Below the pieces are notes generated by a model. The model did not search any database and was not told the DNA's origin. It saw nothing but the letters and a program-made list of their open reading frames with translations. The position numbers and the translations under genes are program-made. Shown here in pieces: positions 53,485 to 63,553 of a stretch of 64,000 nucleotides of DNA. Source of the stretch: Schaalia turicensis ACS-279-V-Col4 (lineage in GTDB: Bacteria; Actinomycetota; Actinomycetes; Actinomycetales; Actinomycetaceae). The stretch's first letter is position 1, and the number at the start of each line of letters is the position of its first letter. The stretch covers positions 252,908-316,907 of the forward strand of contig NZ_JH815209.1 in assembly GCF_000296505.1 (NCBI RefSeq), read 5' to 3'.

Positions 53485-55103
53485 GATGCACCTCCTTCAC
53501 GGGTTACCTCAGCGGTTTCGGCGCCGGAAACGGTCGCATTAACCAAAGCGTCTTCGTCTTCTTCAACAAGGTGAGCAACCGTAGCTGCATCGACGCTGTG
53601 ATGACTCCAGGGCAAAAGCGTCAGGATTACAGACACGATGATCGCGAACGCAACCGAGCCCCAACCAAAGATCAGGACGAAGCTGGTCTTGTAGCCACCG
53701 TAGCCTTCCTGGATGTAGCCGACGATCGCAGAGAAGAGCATGAAGATCAGCACTGCGGGGATAATGACGCCGACCAGCGCTTCCCAAGCCTTCGGCACCT
53801 TGACGCTGGACACTGAGTTCAGATGTGTGCGCAGGCCCTTCAAACGCGGAGCGAAGAGCGCTACCAAGATTGCCATCGAAACAGCGGTCGACACGACGCC
53901 GATGTTGTTGATGAAGGTATCGACGATATCCAGGTTGTTCAGACCCGAGCGGGTACCGAACAGAGACAGGGAGATAATCATTGCGGGAACGCCGAGGACC
54001 ATGGAGGCCTTAACCGGCGAGAAACCGAACTTATCCTGCAGACCGCCGGATACAACCTGAAGGAGCGACAGTAGCGAGGTAATACCGGCAAGCACCAAGG
54101 AAGCGAAGAACAAGACGCCGAACAACGAACCACCGGGCATCATCGAAACGATCTGCGGGAAGGTCACGAAGGACAAGATCGGGCCAGTCAGGCCTTCCAG
54201 TTCATTCACGCCCACACCCTGCGATGCTGCCATGAAACCAAGAGCAGAGAAGACGCCGATACCGGCGAGGATTTCGAACGAGGAGTTCGCGAAACCTGCG
54301 ACCAGAGCGGTGCCGGTCAGGTTCGTCTTCGGCTTCAGGTAGGACGCATACGTCAACATGATGCCGAAGCCCACGGACAGCGAGTAGAAGACCTGTGAGA
54401 AGGCTGCGAGCCACACGTGCGGGTCGGACAACTGTCCCCACTGCGGAGTGAAGAATGCGTTCAGACCATCGATCGCGCCATTGAGGAAGATTGCGCGAAA
54501 AACCATGACCAGGAACAGGACAACCAGCAACGGAAGGAAGACCTTGTTTGCTGCTTCAACGCCCTTGGACAGGCCACGGCCGATGATCAGAAGGACGAAC
54601 ATCCACACGAGTGCCAGCGGGATCATGATGGCTGCAACGGGGCTCCATGAGAAGGTTTCACCATCAACGGTCTGCAGGAAGTCATTCAGGAAGAACCCCT
54701 GAGGATCATCGCCCCACGATTGGTTCACCGAGTAGATCATGTACTGAACGCCCCATGCGATCACGGCACCGTAGTACACCATAATCACGAAGCAAACCAG
54801 AACCTGGAACCAGCCGATAAACTCGCCACCGGCTTTCAAGCGACGCAGCGCCCACGGCGGTGAACCACGGAACTTGTGGCCAAGCGAGTAGTCGAGCCAC
54901 AGCATCGGAATACCGACTGCGATCAGCGCGACAAGGTAAGGAACAAGGAAGGCGCCACCGCCATTTGCGTAGGCGACACCGGGGAAACGCCAGATATTTC
55001 CCAGACCGATTGCGGAGCCGATCGCGGCAAGGAGGAAGCCGGTCTGACCGGTCCAGGTATCCTTGCGTTCCGGCTGCTCGGCCGTAGGTGTTTGAGTTGA
55101 CAT
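53481..55103 (-). CDS. metP: sodium-dependent NSS family amino acid transporter (MetP-like)
   Basis: 540 residues, about 12 membrane segments, LeuT fold. TM1 motif GFLLAAIGSAIGLGNIWRFPGVAYANGGGAFLVPY is classic for neurotransmitter:sodium symporters, and TM6 carries FYSLSVGFGIMLTYASYLKP. Together with the coupled one-helix gene it resembles the Corynebacterium MetPS methionine/alanine importer. The substrate is inferred. GGGAG lies before the ATG. Confidence 0.92.
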   Translation of the reverse strand: MSTQTPTAEQPERKDTWTGQTGFLLAAIGSAIGLGNIWRFPGVAYANGGGAFLVPYLVALIAVGIPMLWLDYSLGHKFRGSPPWALRRLKAGGEFIGWFQVLVCFVIMVYYGAVIAWGVQYMIYSVNQSWGDDPQGFFLNDFLQTVDGETFSWSPVAAIMIPLALVWMFVLLIIGRGLSKGVEAANKVFLPLLVVLFLVMVFRAIFLNGAIDGLNAFFTPQWGQLSDPHVWLAAFSQVFYSLSVGFGIMLTYASYLKPKTNLTGTALVAGFANSSFEILAGIGVFSALGFMAASQGVGVNELEGLTGPILSFVTFPQIVSMMPGGSLFGVLFFASLVLAGITSLLSLLQVVSGGLQDKFGFSPVKASMVLGVPAMIISLSLFGTRSGLNNLDIVDTFINNIGVVSTAVSMAILVALFAPRLKGLRTHLNSVSSVKVPKAWEALVGVIIPAVLIFMLFSAIVGYIQEGYGGYKTSFVLIFGWGSVAFAIIVSVILTLLPWSHHSVDAATVAHLVEEDEDALVNATVSGAETAEVTREGGAS

Positions 55104-55203
55104 GGGTACTCCCTATAGACAGGATTTCCATTCAATGTAACGGCCACGCATAAAGTGCCGGCAAAATGTCCACCAGATAGACACCTAGGCGCACATTGGT
55201 CGC

Positions 55204-55269
55204 TTAAACGTTTGACAGGATCTTCGTCGCCTTCGCCTCAGGGCTGAAGTCGGACTTGGCGTACACGCC
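55204..55269 (-). pseudogene. possible C-terminal coding remnant after glf
   Basis: Directly after the glf stop, in the same frame, the minus strand reads GVYAKSDFSPEAKATKILSNV and then TAA (55204-55206). It looks like a protein C-terminus but has no start. It could be a leftover of a deleted gene or chance. Confidence 0.2.
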
Positions 55270-56448
<1,179 letters not shown>

Positions 56449-56562
56449 TCAACCGCGCACGCCCACAATGCAGATTCCCCCCAGTTTAGTGGCAAGAACG
56501 CAGTCTTCCGGCCAACAGCACGTTGTCAGAGCACAAAGAACGACCAGAACGGGCAAGCCCGG

Positions 56563-57579
56563 TCAGTTAAAGCCAATGAGCGCTCGGACAATCCCATAGC
56601 CTTTTCGCAGAACCCATTCATTCTTCATGCGAATCGCTCGCCCCAGAAGATCGGACTCAACACGTTTGGCCGCGACGGGATTTACGTCTTCAAGGTCCTT
56701 CCACAGCTGGTCTTTCATCGCCAGGTGCTCGTCAGTTCCCGACAGAACAGCCATGATTGTGCAGACCACGCAGTTAATGCGCAGGTAGTGGATCATGTAG
56801 TTATAGAGGTTGGCCGGAACCGTGTCCGGGTCCGGAATAGCCTTCACCATCTCACGATTGACGCGCATCAGTTGATCCAAGCGCGAAATCATCACGGGCT
56901 CGTTGACCGACTGGTCGTCGCGACCAATGAAGTAGCGGTACAGGTCGACGTCAAGGTAGCGGATCGTGCGAATCAGCGGGAACGTCGTGTGGGAGTAAAT
57001 GAAGTCAACGTAAAACGTGTGCTCGGGCATGACCAGACCGGACTGACGGACAAGTTCGGTGCGCATGGTCAGCGAGTGCATCATCAGGTACTGCGTGTAA
57101 CGGCACTTACGAACGTCTTCCCAGCCAATTGTGCGTCCCTGTGGCAGGACGTTGCGGTAGCGGACAATCAGCTTGTGCGCTTTGCCCTGCTTTTCGTAGA
57201 CGTAGTTAGTGACCAGAAGATCCAGTTCACGCCCGTTCGCACGTTCTTCACGAAGAACGTCAAGCACCTTGTTCATTGCCGCGCGATCAACCCAGTCGTC
57301 AGAATCGACGACGCGAACGTGTGTGCCCGTGGCAACTTTCAAACCGGCATTGACTGCGCCACCATGGCCTTTATTTTCCTGGTGGATAGCCCGCACGCAG
57401 GTCGGATACTTTGAAGCCCACCGATCAGCAAGCGCACCGGTGTTGTCTTTTGAGCCGTCGTTGACGATCAATACTTCCACTTCATCGTTGTAGTCAACGA
57501 GGGTCGCAAGCGCCCGATCCAGATAGTCCTGCGAGTTGTACGAGGGAACGATGACAGACAGCAACGGCTGGGCGGACAT
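56563..57579 (-). CDS. family 2 glycosyltransferase
   Basis: 338 residues from an ATG with AAGGAAAG upstream. GT-A fold: LLSVIVPSYNSQDYLDRAL, VLIVNDGSKDNTGALAD, ENKGHGGAVNAGLKVATGTHVRVVDSDDW (DXD-type motif). The C-terminal half is rich in aromatic and Arg residues and has no clear membrane helix. Donor and acceptor unknown; being next to glf suggests work on surface polysaccharide. Two in-frame ATGs further upstream (57642, 57618) have no ribosome site. Confidence 0.88.
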   Translation of the reverse strand: MSAQPLLSVIVPSYNSQDYLDRALATLVDYNDEVEVLIVNDGSKDNTGALADRWASKYPTCVRAIHQENKGHGGAVNAGLKVATGTHVRVVDSDDWVDRAAMNKVLDVLREERANGRELDLLVTNYVYEKQGKAHKLIVRYRNVLPQGRTIGWEDVRKCRYTQYLMMHSLTMRTELVRQSGLVMPEHTFYVDFIYSHTTFPLIRTIRYLDVDLYRYFIGRDDQSVNEPVMISRLDQLMRVNREMVKAIPDPDTVPANLYNYMIHYLRINCVVCTIMAVLSGTDEHLAMKDQLWKDLEDVNPVAAKRVESDLLGRAIRMKNEWVLRKGYGIVRALIGFN

Positions 57580-57779
57580 GAGCTTTCCTTGATCGATGTC
57601 AGGCGGGTATGCATTAAGCATAGTCGTTGAAGCGTTACGCATATCGCGCCCCCTATCAGACGCAGGTGCCTGGGAAGAGATGCGTGGCCTCGTACATAAA
57701 TCACCATTGCCGAGTGTTAACAGTTGAGAATTTTTCGCAAACCGGTGACGCGCACCCGCAAACGTGCCACTATCGAAGC

Positions 57780-58724
57780 ATGAAGATCGCAATTATTGGT
57801 TCCGGCGGCGTGGGCGGCTACCACGCAGGTGCTCTCATGGATGCGGGCGCCGAGGTTCATATCGTCACCACTCCCCGTCACGTCGCAGCAATCAGCGACA
57901 GGGGCTTGATCGTGCACACCGAATCCAGTTCGCGCACCTACCACCCCGCATCGGTGACCACCGACGGCACGGGCGTAGGCGTCTGCGACCTGGTGATGAT
58001 CACCGTCAAGCTCACTCACTTCGAAGAACCGCTGGAAAACTGCCAGCAGATGATCGGCCCGGACACGCTGGTCCTGACCTTCCAGAACGGTGTCGTTGCG
58101 CCCGACATGGTGGCAAAACGCTTCGGAGCAGAGCACGCACTACCGTGCGTCACCTTCATCGTTGCCTTCATCGACGGCCCGGGCGAGGTCCGTCAGATCG
58201 GCGCCCGACCAAAGATGCTCATCGGCAGTGCACCAATTGGCTTGGACGGAACGTACCCGATCCTCGAAGAATTCAAGGACGCACTGCTTGCCAACGGCGT
58301 TGATGCGCACATGTCCCCCACGATCGCACACGACCTCTGGTACAAGTACGCGGTCATCTGCACCATGGGTGGCGTGAACGTTCTGGCAAACGCGACCGTC
58401 GGCGAAATACGCTCCTTCGACGAAACCCACGCTCTCTGGACAAAGTCCGTGAAAGAGGTCCAGTCGGTCGCGCGCGCCAGCGGCGTTGATTTGACCAACG
58501 AGGACTGCGAAAAGATCGTCGGCGAGCTGGATAGCTACCCGGAAGCCTCGACCTCGTCGATGCAACGCGACCTGATTGCAGGAAAACTGTCAGAACTGGA
58601 GTACCTGAACGGAGCTCTTGTGGCGAAAGCTGACGCTGCCGGAATTGATGTTCCGTTACAGCGCCTGATTGTGACCATCGCGCGCTTGCATGCCAAGCGT
58701 GGTCGCGTTGGTCTAGCTTCCTAG
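57780..58724 (+). CDS. ketopantoate reductase (ApbA/PanE) family protein
   Basis: 314 residues. NAD(P) loop IIGSGGVGGYHAGAL at the N-terminus, ICDLVMITVKL-like and TFQNGV segments of the family, then the C-terminal helical domain (DLWYKYAVICTMGGVNVLANATVGEI; SMQRDLIAGKLSELEYLNGALV). The true PanE reduces 2-dehydropantoate for CoA synthesis, but the family contains paralogues acting on other substrates and no other pan gene is here. No ribosome site precedes the ATG. Confidence 0.85.
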   Translation: MKIAIIGSGGVGGYHAGALMDAGAEVHIVTTPRHVAAISDRGLIVHTESSSRTYHPASVTTDGTGVGVCDLVMITVKLTHFEEPLENCQQMIGPDTLVLTFQNGVVAPDMVAKRFGAEHALPCVTFIVAFIDGPGEVRQIGARPKMLIGSAPIGLDGTYPILEEFKDALLANGVDAHMSPTIAHDLWYKYAVICTMGGVNVLANATVGEIRSFDETHALWTKSVKEVQSVARASGVDLTNEDCEKIVGELDSYPEASTSSMQRDLIAGKLSELEYLNGALVAKADAAGIDVPLQRLIVTIARLHAKRGRVGLAS

Positions 58725-58780
58725 CCCTCCTGCACTCTTACTTCACACGGTCGTTCGAGCATCGCGTCTGAGCGACCGGA

Positions 58781-58796
58781 TATCCTAAGGACCATG
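58781..58796 (+). promoter_or_regulatory. -10-like hexamer at a possibly leaderless start
   Basis: TATCCT (58781-58786) ends seven bases before the ATG at 58794. An AAGGA also overlaps this spacing, so a short leader is possible. Confidence 0.35.
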
Positions 58797-59624
58797 ACGT
58801 CTGCTTCCTCTTCAGCCCAGTTAATCTTCCTTGACCTTGACGGAACCCTGATCGGCAAAGACCAAACGGTCCCCGAATCCGCCCGTCAAGCGTGCGAGCA
58901 AGCCGTCGAAGGCGGCCACACCCTGTTCATGTGCACGGGTCGTTCGATCCCGGAAATCTACCCCTACCTGTGGGATTTCGGTTTTTCAGGGTGCGTTGCG
59001 GGAGCGGGAAGCTACGTGCGCGTCGGCCAGGAAGTCCTGCTGGACGAACGCGTTGACCCCGCGCTGATCGAACCGATCACCGATGTGTGGCGTCAGCTTG
59101 ACGGAATGTGGATCTGGCAGGGGTCGGACGCCATGCACCCCTCCGAGGGATTCATGGAGATGTTCCTTGAAACCGCCGGAATGAAGCCCCAGGATTGGGC
59201 TCCCTACGCCGAGTCCATCGCCCCCTATCTTGGCGAGGGTCTTCCGAAGTCATCAGCGAAGTGCACGGCGTACATCCCAGCAGGTAACACGACCTACCAG
59301 CAGGTTCGCTCCCTTATCCCCGACTCGATGGACGTCATCCCCGGCTCTATTCCCGCAGGTAACACTCTGGTTTTTGAGGTGACTCCAAAGGGAATCTCGA
59401 AGGGCACTGGCATTCAGCTGGCTGCTCGCCATCTTGGTTTCGACATCGCTCACACCATCGCCATCGGCGATTCCATGAATGACCTTGAAGCACTGCAGGT
59501 GGCTGGAAGGTCAGTCGCAATGGGCGGAGCCGACCCCGTAATCGTCGCAGCCGCAACGTTCGAAACCGCCACCTTGGAAGAAGACGGTTTGGCCCGCGCC
59601 TTCGAAAAGTTGGCGCTGATCTAG
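58794..59624 (+). CDS. Cof-type HAD phosphatase
   Basis: 276 residues. HAD motif I FLDLDGTLIGKDQTV (Asp14, Asp16), motif II MCTGRS, motif III Lys in KGISKGTGI, motif IV AIGDSMNDLEAL. The cap is the C2B type of the Cof/YbjI group, which dephosphorylates sugar phosphates and related metabolites. It lies next to PTS genes and malQ, consistent with sugar metabolism. Confidence 0.9.
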   Translation: MTSASSSAQLIFLDLDGTLIGKDQTVPESARQACEQAVEGGHTLFMCTGRSIPEIYPYLWDFGFSGCVAGAGSYVRVGQEVLLDERVDPALIEPITDVWRQLDGMWIWQGSDAMHPSEGFMEMFLETAGMKPQDWAPYAESIAPYLGEGLPKSSAKCTAYIPAGNTTYQQVRSLIPDSMDVIPGSIPAGNTLVFEVTPKGISKGTGIQLAARHLGFDIAHTIAIGDSMNDLEALQVAGRSVAMGGADPVIVAAATFETATLEEDGLARAFEKLALI

Positions 59625-59793
59625 TGGTCGCGACCTCGTCCTTTCTGCATCTCACCCAAGGGACGAAGCCGCGCTCACCACGTGAGCATTTTCCCCACTT
59701 AATGCGCGATGAACAGGGCACATTCATCCAAAGCACGCTAAACTAAACTAAATGTGACATATGCCCTATTTGCGGTGTTTTGAGGAGGCCCAC

Positions 59794-60024
59794 ATGAGTC
59801 AGGCAGCAGACATCCTTTCAGCCCTCGGTGGCTGGGACAACATTAAGACGATCGAAGCGTGCATCACTCGTATCCGCGCAGAGGTCACGGATGAAGACAA
59901 GATCGACGAAAAAGCCCTCTCTGACGCGGGCGCATTCGGTGTTGTCACCGTCGCAAACTCGGTGCAGGTCGTCATGGGCCCCGAAACCGAAACCATCGTC
60001 GAGGAAATCGAAAAGCTCAAGTGA
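59794..60024 (+). CDS. PTS EIIB domain protein (glucose/N-acetylglucosamine type)
   Basis: 76 residues, a complete stand-alone EIIB. Phosphocysteine Cys23 sits in IEACITRIRAEV, the family motif. It passes phosphate from EIIA to the sugar at EIIC. GAGGAGG lies five bases before the ATG. The EIIA gene follows after 137 bases; no EIIC gene is in the window. Confidence 0.88.
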   Translation: MSQAADILSALGGWDNIKTIEACITRIRAEVTDEDKIDEKALSDAGAFGVVTVANSVQVVMGPETETIVEEIEKLK

Positions 60025-60161
60025 CCCACGCGATTATCGAAGCTGGCATCATCGCAACAATGATTGCGGTTCACTGCGCACAGTTCGTTCCTTCTTTGGC
60101 GCGAACCCGCACCACGCGGTGACCGCGCACCTCATTCGTTGAAGATCACGCATCTACTTCC

Positions 60162-60692
60162 ATGACGTTCACGATCTACGCACCACTTTCCGGCACGGTC
60201 GAAGCTCTTTCCGCCGTGCCGGATCCTGTGTTTTCTCAAGAGATTATTGGGCCTGGTTTCGCTATTGTGCCCGAGAGCGAAGGCGCGGGTGCAACCATTG
60301 ATGTTGCTGACGTGGGTGCGAGCACGAGCGATGCTGGCGCGAGTGCTGACTCGCTCTCTATCGCGAACGCTCCAATTTCGGGGACAGTTCATTCGCTTCA
60401 CCCGCACGCTTTTGCGATCAAGCATCGGTCGGGCACAGGAATCTTGGTTCACCTTGGTATCGATACAGTGAACTTGAAGGGTGAAGGGTTCACCGTCCAC
60501 GCTTCTAAGGGCGATGCGGTGAAAGCCGGCTCACCTTTAATCACGTGGGACCGTAGCATTGCGCGCCGTGCTGGCCTTGCCGTGATTGTTCCCGTCATCG
60601 CTCTGCGCCCCGATGTGTCCATGAAATTGCTGGTCAAGCCGGGTACTTTCGTTCGAGCCGGCGTTGCAATCGCCGAGTGCTGGGAGCTCTAG
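60162..60692 (+). CDS. PTS EIIA, glucose type
   Basis: 176 residues. Active-site His97 in ILVHLGIDTVNLKGEGF and supporting His82 in HAFAIKHRSG match EIIA-Glc. Residues about 39-68 are an Ala/Ser/Asp-rich insertion (GASTSDAGASADS) not expected in the compact beta-sandwich. It takes phosphate from HPr and gives it to an EIIB such as the one just upstream. Confidence 0.88.
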   Translation: MTFTIYAPLSGTVEALSAVPDPVFSQEIIGPGFAIVPESEGAGATIDVADVGASTSDAGASADSLSIANAPISGTVHSLHPHAFAIKHRSGTGILVHLGIDTVNLKGEGFTVHASKGDAVKAGSPLITWDRSIARRAGLAVIVPVIALRPDVSMKLLVKPGTFVRAGVAIAECWEL

Positions 60693-60713
60693 CACTTTTC
60701 CGGTGGCACCACC

Positions 60714-60769
60714 TACACCTCACGCGACACAACCACGCCCTCAGACACTAAACCGTCGCATCAGGTGTA
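60714..60769. repeat. 56-base palindromic intergenic element, copy B
   Basis: Arms tacacctcacgcgac (60714-60728) and gtcgcatcaggtgta (60755-60769). Same length and geometry as copy A at 39455-39510. It lies between the convergent EIIA and malQ genes. Confidence 0.65.
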
Positions 60770-60829
60770 GCCCGTGCACGCAAACCGGTCACTCTCTCAA
60801 AACCAGCCAGCGAAAACCCAACCAGTCCC

Positions 60830-62986
60830 CTACTTTCGAGCGCGCACCGATGCCGTAAGAACGGTGAACAGGGAGTTCAAACGCTCATTGGCCGGAAGGT
60901 CGTCAATGTAAACCTCAACACCGTCAGCATCACAGAGCGGAACACGCCAGTTCGGATATTCCTTGTCAGTGCCGGGAAGATTCTGCGGACGCCTGTCCCC
61001 CACCGCATCCACCAACGATGCCACGACCAGCTGAGATGAGGTCTGCGCAACATACGCATGCAAGGCTTCAACGATCTCACGCTCTGACGGGGATGCGGAT
61101 TCAAGCAACCCGTATTCACGAAGTCGAGCCAACACCTGTTCACGTTCAAGACGATCAGCGGCTCGCACGGATTCGACATCCTCGACCAGCAGACCAAGCT
61201 CGTCACGCAAAGTGGTCTGCACACCAGCCAAGTATCCGGCAGTCGGTGGCAGGTCGTGCGTGTTCACTGCGGCAAGGCACGCGGTGCGATACGAGCCGGG
61301 GTGAAGTGGCCATCCGCCACCATCCTTCTCGAACCAGAGGATCGAGGTCCCTAGGATGCCTCGCGAACTCAGGTAGTCGCGGACCCACGGTTCAACGGTT
61401 CCGAGGTCTTCACCAATGACAACTGCTCCGGCGCGTTGCGCTTCTAGGAGCACGGTTCCGACCATGGCCTCGTGATCGTAGTACACGTAGGTGCCGTTTC
61501 CGGCACCCATGCCCGCTGGGATCCACCAGAGGCGAAAGAGGCCGAGGATGTGGTCGATACGGATGGCTCCCGCGTTGGCGAGGGCTGCGCGGACCATGTC
61601 GCGGATCGGCTTGTAGCCGGCCTGTGCCAGGGCTCGTGGCGACCATGGCGGTTCCGACCAGTCCTGTCCCTGCTGGGAGTACATGTCTGGCGGAGCACCA
61701 ACAGTCATACCTTGGGCGAACACGTGGCGGTTGGACCAGGTTTCGGATCCGTGTGAGTGAACACCGACGGCAAGGTCAGCCATGATGCCGATGTCCATAC
61801 CGACGTCGGTTGCGACGCGTTGCGCGTCTTGCATCTGCTGGGAGACGATCCACTGGCACCATTCCCAGAATTCGATGCGGTCTGCCAGTTCAAGGCGGGC
61901 ACGGTCAGCGGACGGTGATGTTGAGGATGCGATCTCGTCGGGCAGGATGCAGGATTCGTTTGCTTCTGCCAGGGCACTCCAGAGTGCGAAGTTCGCCAGA
62001 TCGCGTCCACCTTCTTCGACGAAGTGGGTGAATTGCGAGGTTCGGTGGTACGAGCGTGGAATCTGGTAGATCAGTTCGAGAGCTTTACGTTTGGTTTCCC
62101 ACGTGCGATCTCGGTCGACCAGCGCATCCGCGGTATCGGTAGCGTTCGTGGCTAGGCGGAGTTCTTCGATGGATCGACGAACGTCAGGTGATGCGTCGGC
62201 GAATTCGTCGATTGCTTCGGGGCGGATGTAGATGGGGTTCAGCCAACGGCGCGAAACCGGTAGGTACGGTGAGTTTTCCATCGGCGTGATCGGGCTGGAC
62301 GCATGGATGGGGTTGATGAGCAGGAAGTCTGCTCCCCTGTCGGCGCATACTGACGCGAGATCGGCAAGGTCTTCAGCGTCACCCAATCCCCACGAGCGTG
62401 CCGAACGCGTTGAGTACAGCTGTGCAGATACGCCCCAGCGTCGCTTGGCGTCAGCGAGCGGGCCATTGTCAATGTGGTTGGGCGCTACAAGCAAGGTTGC
62501 GGAGTGGACTTCTCCGCCTTCAAGCGTTGCGACGATCCGGTGCCAGCCCGGTGCCAGGTGGTCGGGTGTTTCGAAAGTTGCGCGGCCGATCAGCGCGTCA
62601 CCGATTTGGCGCGGGGCGATGTAGCGGTCGAGTTGCGTGCAGTCGCCGGATGTTCCGTCTTCGCTGATCCAGGTGACGTGCACCCAGTTGCCGTGGGGGA
62701 CGTGGACGGGGAAATCACGGTGTTGTCCTTGGCGTGCCACGATCGTTGGTGGCAGTGTGGCAAGCCAGAATCGGTCTTCTGTTTCCGTCAGCGCGTGGTG
62801 GATATCTCCGACCGTTGAGTCGGCGTCAACGTTGACGCCGAGTGCTTTGAGGACAGCGAGCAGAGAGTCAGCTGAAACGAATTTTTGTTGTCCGTACCAG
62901 TCCCAGAAGAAGGTTGCGACACCGTTTTTGTCGGCGAGGGCTCGTAGCGTGTCAATATCGGACGCTGCTGGCGCACTCCAGTCCAC
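60830..62986 (-). CDS. malQ: 4-alpha-glucanotransferase
   Basis: Amylomaltase (GH77), transfers alpha-1,4-glucan segments. 718 residues: an N-terminal actinobacterial extension (about 1-170, beta-rich), then the GH77 barrel with AQLYSTRSARSWGLGD, nucleophile region IRIDHILGLFRLWW, acid/base GEDLGTVEPWVR and NTHDLPPTAGY. GTG 62984-62986 has AAAGGAG six bases upstream; an earlier in-frame start (63019) overlaps that site. Confidence 0.95.
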   Translation of the reverse strand: MDWSAPAASDIDTLRALADKNGVATFFWDWYGQQKFVSADSLLAVLKALGVNVDADSTVGDIHHALTETEDRFWLATLPPTIVARQGQHRDFPVHVPHGNWVHVTWISEDGTSGDCTQLDRYIAPRQIGDALIGRATFETPDHLAPGWHRIVATLEGGEVHSATLLVAPNHIDNGPLADAKRRWGVSAQLYSTRSARSWGLGDAEDLADLASVCADRGADFLLINPIHASSPITPMENSPYLPVSRRWLNPIYIRPEAIDEFADASPDVRRSIEELRLATNATDTADALVDRDRTWETKRKALELIYQIPRSYHRTSQFTHFVEEGGRDLANFALWSALAEANESCILPDEIASSTSPSADRARLELADRIEFWEWCQWIVSQQMQDAQRVATDVGMDIGIMADLAVGVHSHGSETWSNRHVFAQGMTVGAPPDMYSQQGQDWSEPPWSPRALAQAGYKPIRDMVRAALANAGAIRIDHILGLFRLWWIPAGMGAGNGTYVYYDHEAMVGTVLLEAQRAGAVVIGEDLGTVEPWVRDYLSSRGILGTSILWFEKDGGGWPLHPGSYRTACLAAVNTHDLPPTAGYLAGVQTTLRDELGLLVEDVESVRAADRLEREQVLARLREYGLLESASPSEREIVEALHAYVAQTSSQLVVASLVDAVGDRRPQNLPGTDKEYPNWRVPLCDADGVEVYIDDLPANERLNSLFTVLTASVRARK

Positions 62987-63078
62987 GTGTGACTCCTTTG
63001 GTTGCGGGCGTACAGCCAAGTCTATGCGTCAGTCTTGCCCTTGGGAACCGTTGGCCGGCAAAGTGGACGCGACTCTAG

Positions 63079-63333
63079 TTACGCTTCGTTGGCAGTGTCC
63101 CTTTTGACAACAGTTGCCATTTTTTCTGCGATGTCGTCAGATTCTGTGCCTGCGATGATTTGGACGATGTTACCGGATCGGACGACTGCTAGGACGAACG
63201 GCATGCGGAGTGCGTCTTCGTTGACGTTTGCTTGGTTGCCTACTTCGACTCGGATGCGGAGGGAGCACGGTTCGATGTCGATGATGTTGGAAGATCCACC
63301 GAGGGCGTCAACCAACGCGAGAGCCGATTCCAT
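63079..63333 (-). CDS. second PTS EIIB-like domain protein
   Basis: 84 residues from an ATG with AAGGAG upstream. Phosphocysteine Cys23 in IEPCSLRIRVEV matches the EIIB motif of the glucose/GlcNAc family, and the rest aligns with the EIIB at 59794 (GNIVQIIAGTESDDIAEKM). It is 92 bases upstream of malQ on the same strand. Two EIIBs without an EIIC nearby suggests they serve permeases elsewhere. Confidence 0.85.
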   Translation of the reverse strand: MESALALVDALGGSSNIIDIEPCSLRIRVEVGNQANVNEDALRMPFVLAVVRSGNIVQIIAGTESDDIAEKMATVVKRDTANEA

Positions 63334-63553
63334 CCCGCTCCTTCCTTCCAAGGCATAGTCCTGTTGCGATCCGCATCACATGGTAGCCCTTTAAACGTAT
63401 GATCGCAATCACTAAACACGGTCAGGCTAGTGTTTTTTGGCTGTTTTTTGCAGCTTTTCTACGTTGTCTAGTGTTGACAGTAGGCGGCTTTCTGCGCCTA
63501 GGGTAGGTGGATTGTGCGGTGGCGTGCGCGAAGTTTCAGGTGAAAATAGATAC

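Noticed and set aside
60024..60161. Small gene between PTS EIIB and EIIA
   Set aside because: The 137-base gap has stops in the relevant frames and no ribosome site; best read as untranslated spacer.
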